This document shows positions 58,243 through 64,000 of a stretch of DNA of 64,000 nucleotides, one piece after another (positions within the stretch are counted from its first letter, which is position 1; every line of letters starts with the position of its first letter). The DNA is taken from contig NZ_FOTR01000002.1 of the NCBI RefSeq assembly GCF_900114645.1, positions 62,001-126,000 on the forward strand. The letters are read 5' to 3'. Under the pieces are notes generated by a model. That model ran no database searches. It was not told where the DNA came from and saw only the letters and a program-made list of their open reading frames with translations. A program made the translations under genes and the position numbers. This stretch comes from Gracilibacillus orientalis (lineage in GTDB: Bacteria > Bacillota > Bacilli > Bacillales > Amphibacillaceae).

Positions 58243-58306
58243 TGGATGCGCTTACATTATTTCATACTAGCATTAAATTATTTGTAAATATATTGACTCT
58301 TTTTAC
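58243..58306 (-). promoter_or_regulatory. Promoter region of the GH59 gene
   Basis: On the minus strand: GTAAAAAGAGTC (58295-58306), 10 of 12 to the box at the importer promoter; -35 TTTACA (58283-58288); 16 nt; -10 TATGAA (58261-58266); and cre-like TGTAAGCGCATCCA (58243-58256, 12 of 14). Same order of elements as at 54236-54279. Confidence 0.5.
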
Positions 58307-58337
58307 TATTATTTTGACTTTTTCCATATACACATAA

Positions 58338-58369
58338 AAAACAGCCAAACCAAAAAATTTGACTGTTTT
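58338..58369 (-). terminator. Terminator of the thioesterase unit
   Basis: AAAACAGCCAAA (58338-58349) and TTTGACTGTTTT (58358-58369), one mismatch; T-rich on the minus strand. It ends four bases before the stop of the 58373-58744 gene. Confidence 0.75.
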
Positions 58370-58372
58370 TCT

Positions 58373-58744
58373 CTATCTCACAACCATCGGCCCTATTAAC
58401 ATTTCCATTTCTTTACCTAATATTAATTTACAAATATGATGATAGCTAACCTCTTGGTAAGTCGCAAGCAGTTGTTGTACTTTATCTAGACAATACTCTT
58501 TTTTTAATTTATCTATTTCTTGTTGATAAATGGACAACACATAACTATTCTGAACTTCCGGAGAAAATTCACTTGCATCTTCATCCATAATTAAACAGCC
58601 TAAATATTGAAAACTATATTGTAACTGGCGAGTGAGTGATATAACATTTTTAAATTGTACAAATTGAGCCGGATCTTCTGCTTTCAAATCTTGAATGGCA
58701 TATTGAACATCTTGTAAATTCTTTTTATTTGCTGAAATAAGCAT
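58373..58744 (-). CDS. Small helical protein, unknown function
   Basis: 123 aa from ATG 58744 (GGAGAGGG SD). Mostly amphipathic helix, no signal peptide or membrane segment. Notable stretches: NLQDVQYAIQDLKAEDPAQFVQFKNVISLTRQLQYSF and QQEIDKLKKEYCLDKVQQLL. It starts 12 bp after the thioesterase gene and shares its terminator, so it is cotranscribed. The layout is faintly like the helical YlbF/YmcA group, but I would not assign it. Confidence 0.6.
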   Translation of the reverse strand: MLISANKKNLQDVQYAIQDLKAEDPAQFVQFKNVISLTRQLQYSFQYLGCLIMDEDASEFSPEVQNSYVLSIYQQEIDKLKKEYCLDKVQQLLATYQEVSYHHICKLILGKEMEMLIGPMVVR

Positions 58745-58755
58745 AATCCCTCTCC

Positions 58756-59271
58756 TTAATCCCATGGTTTATCTAAAGATACCCTAGAAATGACCTCTTT
58801 ATTTTGTTGTCTTTTCATATCTCTAATTTTCACACGCTCACTGCTTGTTTCATATAGATATTGTTCTTCATCAGATTCGGGTTCTACTTTTGGAACTTGG
58901 ACTGGTTTCTTGTCCGGTCCGATTGCCACAAACGTAAAAAATGCAGTCGCAGCGAAACGTCTTTCTCCTGTCTCTAAATCTTCAGCTGTTACCTTACAAA
59001 AAATTTCCATTGAACTTGTACCTGTATATGTGACAAAAGACTCTATACAAACAGAATCCGATTGACGAACTGGTGCAATAAAATGAACAGAGTCTGTAGA
59101 TGCTGTGACACATTCTTTAATTCGTGAATGCCTTCTTGCCGATAATGTCGCACATCCATCCATCTTTTTCATTAACACACCACCAAAAAGCGAATGATAA
59201 TTATTTAAGTCGTTGATTAGCACTTGATCAGTTTGTACTACGCGCGTTTCTCGCATTTTCTTTGTTTCCAT
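58756..59271 (-). CDS. Acyl-CoA thioesterase, hotdog fold (YkhA-like)
   Basis: Hydrolyses acyl-CoA to free acid and CoA. About 171 aa from ATG 59271 (GGGGTGAC SD). Hotdog motif NDLNNYHSLFGGVLMKKMDGCATLSARRHS with the catalytic Asp/Asn region, SVHFIAPVRQSDSVCIESFVTYTGTSSMEIFCKV, and FAATAFFTFVAIG. Matches the cytosolic single-domain BFIT-type thioesterases of bacilli. Confidence 0.92.
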   Translation of the reverse strand: METKKMRETRVVQTDQVLINDLNNYHSLFGGVLMKKMDGCATLSARRHSRIKECVTASTDSVHFIAPVRQSDSVCIESFVTYTGTSSMEIFCKVTAEDLETGERRFAATAFFTFVAIGPDKKPVQVPKVEPESDEEQYLYETSSERVKIRDMKRQQNKEVISRVSLDKPWD

Positions 59272-59422
59272 ATTGTCACCCCTGTAACTTTTCTCTCGTT
59301 TCATCGCGTACTTCTAGATTATAATCCCAGAACATGGGTAAAGTACAATTCCGATCTAGTATGCCTAAGATAACAAAAATGTATGTAAACGATTTTAATA
59401 TTTTGAATCTTCTTACAAAAAT

Positions 59423-59445
59423 AACCCGCCCAATAAGGACAGGTT
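59423..59445 (-). terminator. Terminator of the LysR gene
   Basis: AACCCGCCC (59423-59431) with GGACAGGTT (59437-59445), 9 bp including two G-U pairs, 5-nt loop, then ATTTTTG on the minus strand; it touches the stop codon. Confidence 0.6.
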
Positions 59446-60341
59446 CAGGTTTCTTTATGCTTGATTAGTTTCTCTTTAGTAAACGTAATAAATTGTTTAT
59501 TAATTTGTGATAGATAGGTATCCTTTTTCCAAATAAAAGCGAGATTCCAGGAAATAGTCGGATTTATGATTGGAATTCTTTTAATATGCTTTGTGAATGA
59601 TTGACTTGTACTGTCTGGTAAAAGAGTGACACCTAAATTCGTTGCTACCATTTCTTCCAAAAAATCGATTTGCGATGTTTCAGAAACAATCTTCGGTTCA
59701 AATCCAGATTGCTTACATGCTTGGATGATAATATTTCTTGATTCAAAATCCTGATTAAACATAATAAAAGATTCATCTTTTAAATCTTGTATTTGTATTT
59801 GTTTTTTATTTTCATTAGCTAATGAATGCTGATTAGACACAACAAGATTTAAATTATCTTCCACAAATGTATAATAATCTGCTGATAGATGATTGTTCAG
59901 CACCACCACACCACAGTCCAATTCCCCATCCAAAACCTTTTCTTCAATTACTTTTGATCCGTTTTCTTCTAAATGAAAGGTGACTCCTGGATACTGTAGA
60001 TGAAAATCAGCTATTAATTGAGAAAAAAAGAAGGAATTAACAACAGTCGGTAGACCAATACGTATATGGCCAGTTTTTAAGGTGCGTATCTGATCGATTT
60101 CCTGCTCCAATTCCGTTATTTGAGCTGCTATTTTTGATGCATGCTTATGTAGTACTTTCCCTGCATCTGTGAGCGTGATTTTCTTTCTTGATCGATGAAA
60201 TAGAGCAACACCCAAATCACCTTCTAATGTTTTAACAATTCGACTAAGTGCCGGCTGGGTAATATATAAATTTTCTGCTGCTTGGGTGAAATTTTCTGTT
60301 TTACTCACTTCTAAAAAATATTGTAGATGCTTGATATCCAA
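59445..60341 (-). CDS. LysR-family transcriptional regulator
   Basis: 298 aa with a TTG start behind GAGGAGG. N-terminal helix-turn-helix: MDIKHLQYFLEVSKTENFTQAAENLYITQPALSRIVKTLEGDLGVALFHR. C-terminal two-lobed effector domain (GHIRIGLPTVVNSFFFSQLI, GELDCGVVVLNNHLS). It resembles the CitR/YwbI-like acid-responsive group. No divergent partner gene is adjacent, so the target is unclear. Confidence 0.92.
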   Translation of the reverse strand: MDIKHLQYFLEVSKTENFTQAAENLYITQPALSRIVKTLEGDLGVALFHRSRKKITLTDAGKVLHKHASKIAAQITELEQEIDQIRTLKTGHIRIGLPTVVNSFFFSQLIADFHLQYPGVTFHLEENGSKVIEEKVLDGELDCGVVVLNNHLSADYYTFVEDNLNLVVSNQHSLANENKKQIQIQDLKDESFIMFNQDFESRNIIIQACKQSGFEPKIVSETSQIDFLEEMVATNLGVTLLPDSTSQSFTKHIKRIPIINPTISWNLAFIWKKDTYLSQINKQFITFTKEKLIKHKET

Positions 60342-60427
60342 GCCGGATCCTCCTCTGATCTTTTTAATTAGATAGTATCATATCTTGTAATGTAATGTGT
60401 GGAATTCTAATACTTTCCCATTCACAC

Positions 60428-60459
60428 AAAAAAGGACTACCCTAAGGTAGCCCTTTTTC
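60428..60459 (-). terminator. Intrinsic terminator of the esterase-glucosidase operon
   Basis: AAAAAGGACTACC (60429-60441) pairs with GGTAGCCCTTTTT (60446-60458) with one mismatch and a 4-nt loop, starting four bases after the beta-glucosidase stop. Confidence 0.85.
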
Positions 60460-60462
60460 CTC

Positions 60463-61806
60463 TTAATTCTCAAACCAATTATTTTCAATGGTTTGCTTAT
60501 ACCAGTAAAAGCTATCTTTCTTCGTACGTTCTAATGTACGGTAGTTGACATGTACGATACCGAAACGCATCGTATAACCTTCTGCCCACTCGAAGTTATC
60601 CATTAACGACCATGTAATATATCCTTTAATATTAACACCTGATTCGATTGCGCGACTCAGTGCTGTTAAATGCTGCTCAAGATAATTAATACGGCCTGAA
60701 TCTTTTACACGTCCATTTTCTGGTTCATCATTATAACAAGAACCATTTTCCGTAATATAAATGGGAATATCACCGTAGCTATCTTTGATACGCGTCAATA
60801 CTTGATAGAATCCTTCAGGGAAGATTGGCCAGCCGATATCTGTCCGGTCATAATTCATTTCAACCATCTCCCAATCCAGTAATCCTTCATTCTCTTTATA
60901 ACGGCCAATGTGTCCAGTGTAATAGTTAATACCGAGGAAATCTACTGGTTGATTAATAGTTTCCATATCTCCATCCTGAATATCTAATTCCACACCCTTT
61001 TTCTTGAACCAATCTACCATAAAATCTGGATATGTTCCTTTAAATACCGGATCCATGAACCATTCGATATACCAGCCGATTTCACGATTACATGCATCAA
61101 TGTCTTCTTGTCGATTACTATAAGGCTCTAGCCATGTCGTATTCGGAGCAAAACCAATTTCTCCATCCACTGCAAGCTCACGAAATTTTTGTACTGTTTT
61201 ACCATGAGTAACAAGTAAATGATGTGAAATTTGCGTTGCTAATTGAAGGTCTTGGTTACCTGGTGCATGAACACCAATATAGTTTGATAAAAAGGAGATA
61301 CACCATGGTTCGTTTAATGTTAACCATTTTTTGATTTTTCCCGAAAACTCTTTGAACATTAATTCCGCATAATCTACAAATGCATCAATTGTTTCTCTGT
61401 TATGCCAACCACCTTTATCTTGCAACGCTTGTGGTAAATCCCAGTGATACAAGGTACACATTGGTTCAATACCGTTTTCTAATAATTTATCAACTAATCG
61501 GTGATAATAGTCTAATCCTTCTTGGTTGACTTCTCCTGTACCATTAGGGAAAATACGTGTCCATGATACGGAAAAACGATATACATCAATGCCAAGGTCT
61601 TTCATCAATTCTACATCTTCTTCATAACGGTGATAACTATCACACGCAACATCCCCGTTATCCCCATTTACGACATTTCCAGGTGTTTTCGAAAACGTAT
61701 CCCAAATCGAAACGCCTCGACCACCTTCATTGGCAGCACCTTCGATTTGATAAGATGCTGTAGCAGTTCCCCATTTCATATCTTTCGGAAATTGAATAAT
61801 TGCCAT
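60463..61806 (-). CDS. bglA: GH1 beta-glucosidase
   Basis: 447 aa, the standard GH1 length, cytoplasmic. N-terminal FPKDMKWGTATASYQIEGAANEGGRGVSIWD, acid/base Glu in WLTLNEPWCISFLS, nucleophile Glu in PIYITENGSCYND, and WSLMDNFEWAEGYTMRFG. The lack of the phosphate-binding 6-phospho-glycosidase pattern favours unphosphorylated cellobiose or other beta-glucosides, some members also taking beta-xylosides or galactosides. Second gene after acetylxylan esterase (20-bp gap). Confidence 0.95.
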   Translation of the reverse strand: MAIIQFPKDMKWGTATASYQIEGAANEGGRGVSIWDTFSKTPGNVVNGDNGDVACDSYHRYEEDVELMKDLGIDVYRFSVSWTRIFPNGTGEVNQEGLDYYHRLVDKLLENGIEPMCTLYHWDLPQALQDKGGWHNRETIDAFVDYAELMFKEFSGKIKKWLTLNEPWCISFLSNYIGVHAPGNQDLQLATQISHHLLVTHGKTVQKFRELAVDGEIGFAPNTTWLEPYSNRQEDIDACNREIGWYIEWFMDPVFKGTYPDFMVDWFKKKGVELDIQDGDMETINQPVDFLGINYYTGHIGRYKENEGLLDWEMVEMNYDRTDIGWPIFPEGFYQVLTRIKDSYGDIPIYITENGSCYNDEPENGRVKDSGRINYLEQHLTALSRAIESGVNIKGYITWSLMDNFEWAEGYTMRFGIVHVNYRTLERTKKDSFYWYKQTIENNWFEN

Positions 61807-61826
61807 TGCTAAACCCCTCCAAATAT

Positions 61827-62780
61827 CTATAATCTCGTTAAAAATTGTTGAAATGCTTTATCTGCATGATGTGGCAAATGCTCATGCCCATACTCATGGT
61901 ATAGTGTCATCTGTTTTTCAGAACGAATTTTGTTATATGCTGCAAACTGTGTAGATGGCGGGCAAATGTGATCTCTCATTGCTGTTACCCATTCTACCGA
62001 TGCCTGAATCCGATCTGTTAAATGTTGAATATCAATATATCCTAATTTCGCAAAAATTTCTTGATGCCTCTGATGTGTCGGATCAAAGCACCGGAAAAAA
62101 TAGGCGATTTCTTCGTAAGCACTATTTTGGATATCCATATTCCATGCTCTTTCATAATCTGATAGAAACGGATAAACTGCATATAAATGTGTGACTGTTG
62201 GCTCTAGTGCTGCACAAGCAGTGGCTAATGCCCCTCCTTGTGATTGTCCATAAACACCGATACGGTTTTCGTCAACATCTTCTAGCGATTGTAAGATTCT
62301 AACGGTTTGTACGGTATCAAGAAATACTTGCCGATAATACAGAAGATCAGGATTATCATCTAACCCTCTAATAATATGCCCTTTTAATGTTGGACCTTTT
62401 GTTTGGAGTGAATCTTCTGATAAACCACCCTGTCCCCGGCAATCTAATGCCATAACCGTGATTCCTTGAGCTGCAAAAGCAAGTTTATCAAGCCAGTCGC
62501 CACTATCCACTGAGTAACCGTGAAAAATAGCGATTGCTTGACCAGTTGGATTTTTAGGCTTAACCAATTTAGCGTGAACCCGTGCTCCACCAACCCCTGT
62601 AAAATATAAATGATAGCAGTTTGCAAAATGAGGCGTGATATCCGCTTCCTCTAAGTCGTATGCTAATGAATAATGTTCTAATTCTTCTAAAGCTCGTTTC
62701 CAATAATCATCAAAATCATCAGGTTTCGGATTGGTGCCATAATAGTTTTCTAACTTCTTGAGCGGCATATCTACGTGCAT
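61827..62780 (-). CDS. axeA: Acetylxylan esterase / cephalosporin-C deacetylase family
   Basis: 317 aa alpha/beta hydrolase of the AXE1 family (CE7). Start YGTNPKPDDFDDYWKRAL is the family N-terminus. Oxyanion/acid region ALDCRGQGG, nucleophile elbow GVYGQSQGGALA, catalytic Asp in MRDHICPPSTQFAAYN, and His in YHEYGHEHLPHH. No signal peptide, so it deacetylates imported xylo-oligosaccharides. It supports the xylan theme of 2-10 kb although it is far from that operon. Confidence 0.95.
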   Translation of the reverse strand: MHVDMPLKKLENYYGTNPKPDDFDDYWKRALEELEHYSLAYDLEEADITPHFANCYHLYFTGVGGARVHAKLVKPKNPTGQAIAIFHGYSVDSGDWLDKLAFAAQGITVMALDCRGQGGLSEDSLQTKGPTLKGHIIRGLDDNPDLLYYRQVFLDTVQTVRILQSLEDVDENRIGVYGQSQGGALATACAALEPTVTHLYAVYPFLSDYERAWNMDIQNSAYEEIAYFFRCFDPTHQRHQEIFAKLGYIDIQHLTDRIQASVEWVTAMRDHICPPSTQFAAYNKIRSEKQMTLYHEYGHEHLPHHADKAFQQFLTRL

Positions 62781-63239
62781 ATGTGTGTCCCCCCCTTTTT
62801 CTAACCGAGAATTTCCCCGACCTCTTGGATTTCCTCATCTGTAACTGTTTTCATATTTTTAATCTTTCGAATACCTATTAACGATAGAGAAACCGGTTTC
62901 CTTTTTGACAAATAAGTAATGGTCAAATAAATGGCTTCTATTGTCTGCTCTTACTTTTTATTGCTGCACTTTAGCAATTCGATCAGGTTAAATTTATAAG
63001 GCGTTTTTTTACCAACATTACTTTATAAACCCAAAGATATCGCCGGCAGTATCAAACCACAACCATTTCTTGATTTGTTATGTATAACCCAATCGTCCGT
63101 CTGATTTTAGGGATACCGATTTCATTATATCATATAAGTAAGTTAATTATTATATAATTAGCTAAATATTGCAATCGTTTTTTTAAGACTTTTGAATATT
63201 TCTAGTTATTTTAGATTAAAAATAATATAAAAACTCCCC
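62781..63239. other. Intergenic region upstream of the axeA operon
   Basis: No gene seen. Minus-strand TATAAT boxes at 63124-63129 and 63149-63154 without clear -35 boxes. TTGCAATCGTTTTTT (63169-63183) has a cre-like left half. Direct repeats of TGACAAATAA-like sequence occur around 62905-62935. Confidence 0.35.
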
Positions 63240-63274
63240 CTTTGGAGTACATTTGTATGTTTTGTACTCCAAAG
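63240..63274 (-). terminator. Hairpin after the GDSL esterase gene
   Basis: CTTTGGAGTACA (63240-63251) and TGTACTCCAAAG (63263-63274), perfect 12-bp stem with an 11-nt loop; GGGGGAG then TTTTTATATT on the minus strand. Confidence 0.65.
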
Positions 63275-63302
63275 CTGAACTACTTATCCCTTATCGGTCA
63301 CG

Positions 63303-63908
63303 TTATTCTACCGCTTCTATCCATGTCTTTGCCATCAGTGTGTTTCCTGCACTGTTCATATGAACACCGTCTGTTGTTAGTGGATATCCACTGTTTTTTT
63401 CTAAATAACGGACGAAAGCCTCGTGTGTAGGTACTAATACTGCCTTGTATTCATTAGCTAGACTTTGAACTACCTCTACATATTTCTTAAGAAGTTGATT
63501 TCCTTTTGCATTTTCATCCTCTTCAATAACTGTTGGTTCCATTAATACTAATTGACATGATTTTACCTGCTCTAACAAATGGCGATAGGTTGCCTCAAAC
63601 GCTTCCGGTGAAACCTGTTCTATTTCAGGCTGATCTAATTGACGCCAAACATCATTTATACCAATTGATACTGAAACAACGTCAGGCGCCAGATCGATAA
63701 CATCTTGTTCCCAACGTTCTTTCAAATTGATAATTCGGTCACCACCAACACCCCGATTAAAAATTTCATGTTTTTTCTCAGGTGCTATTACACGTAAATA
63801 ATCATGAAGAAGTCGTACATAACCTGTTCCTATTCCTTCTTGATCCTCGTACCTTCCCCATTCTGTTATACTGTCGCCGATAAAAACAATGCGCTTTCCT
63901 ATATCCAT
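63303..63908 (-). CDS. SGNH/GDSL hydrolase, probable carbohydrate esterase
   Basis: 201 aa, cytoplasmic. Block I FIGDSITEWGRY (nucleophile Ser), block II GVGGDRI (Gly), block III GINDVW (Asn) and block V DGVHMNSAGN (Asp, His) are all present. This compact form resembles acetylxylan esterases of the SGNH fold (CE3/GDSL type, such as Geobacillus Axe2). It starts 11 bp after the gene cut by the window edge, behind AAGGAGAA, so it belongs to an operon that continues past the end. Confidence 0.9.
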   Translation of the reverse strand: MDIGKRIVFIGDSITEWGRYEDQEGIGTGYVRLLHDYLRVIAPEKKHEIFNRGVGGDRIINLKERWEQDVIDLAPDVVSVSIGINDVWRQLDQPEIEQVSPEAFEATYRHLLEQVKSCQLVLMEPTVIEEDENAKGNQLLKKYVEVVQSLANEYKAVLVPTHEAFVRYLEKNSGYPLTTDGVHMNSAGNTLMAKTWIEAVE

Positions 63909-63919
63909 CGCAATTCTCC

Positions 63920-64000
63920 TTATGGTTTACTAATGAGAGTTTTTTCTTTATTGTACCATTGTCTGACAATCTGCTCCGCTTTTTTACCGTAGATATCAAA
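63920..64000 (-). CDS. C-terminal fragment of a gene cut by the window end
   Basis: Open frame from the edge to TAA (63920-63922), encoding FDIYGKKAEQIVRQWYNKEK then TLISKP. Too short for a family call. Its 11-bp distance to the GDSL gene suggests one operon. Confidence 0.6.
   Translation of the reverse strand, partial: FDIYGKKAEQIVRQWYNKEKTLISKP

Overview
The window is AT-rich Firmicutes DNA. The gene repertoire (GH67/GH39 xylan genes, GlpP antiterminator, YesM/YesN-type two-component pair, YesL/DUF624 protein, paralogous Prs, Fe/Mn superoxide dismutase with a long N-terminal extension), the strong Shine-Dalgarno (SD) sequences and the GC-rich palindromic intergenic repeats point to a plant- or polysaccharide-degrading Bacillaceae, possibly a salt-tolerant genus such as Gracilibacillus. 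The genus is inference. No rRNA, tRNA, CRISPR array, prophage or transposase gene was seen.

Layout. 1-2.1 kb: end of a ROK-family (XylR-like) gene, a superoxide dismutase whose SD lies in a 14-bp perfect hairpin, and a ~490-bp MITE-like repeat. 2.1-9.9 kb: a seven-gene minus-strand operon for methylglucuronoxylan side chains (GntR regulator, alpha-glucuronidase, UxuA, UxuB, KDG kinase, KDPG aldolase, GH39 beta-xylosidase). It carries glucuronate to pyruvate plus glyceraldehyde-3-P, but uronate isomerase is not in the window. 10-14.5 kb: small unrelated genes, two of them broken, plus a likely catabolite-controlled small RNA with two cre sites. 14.8-20.4 kb: a sugar oxidoreductase/DUF993/TIM-barrel isomerase operon, an AraC regulator whose 3' end runs into a 21-bp tandem array, and a divergent second Gfo/Idh/MocA oxidoreductase. 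20.5-33.2 kb: the glycerol block, all on the minus strand (GlpP, a TRAP transporter with a GH31 glycosidase, GlpF-GlpK-GlpD, DhaK-DhaL-DhaM). 33.5-42.9 kb: PEP carboxylase, a second copy of the ~490-bp element, glycerate kinase, a Prs paralog, a broken lipoprotein gene and a nitrate/sulfonate-type ABC transporter. 43.1-58.1 kb: a polysaccharide utilisation locus (DUF2264 protein, heparinase II/III-like protein, YesN/YesM pair, sugar ABC transporter, DUF624 protein, large secreted GH59 enzyme). 58.4-64 kb: thioesterase, LysR regulator, GH1 beta-glucosidase, acetylxylan esterase, GDSL esterase.

How the genes work together. Three catabolic circuits stand out. (1) Xylan: acetylxylan esterase, GDSL esterase, alpha-glucuronidase and beta-xylosidase strip and cleave oligosaccharides, and the glucuronate branch feeds the KDG pathway. 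(2) Glycerol: the glpF operon and the TRAP-GH31 operon have the same promoter architecture and a shared purine-rich leader motif at the same distance from the -10 box. This suggests one GlpP regulon and a glycerol-containing glycoside as a possible TRAP/GH31 substrate. (3) The GH59 locus: its promoter regions share a 12-bp box that could be the target of the local YesN-type regulator.

The most unusual items are the dual-cre small RNA with an 18-codon reading frame (about 10541-10706), the shared glp/TRAP leader, the GH59 locus, the hairpin that hides the sod SD, and three genes broken by single small lesions.
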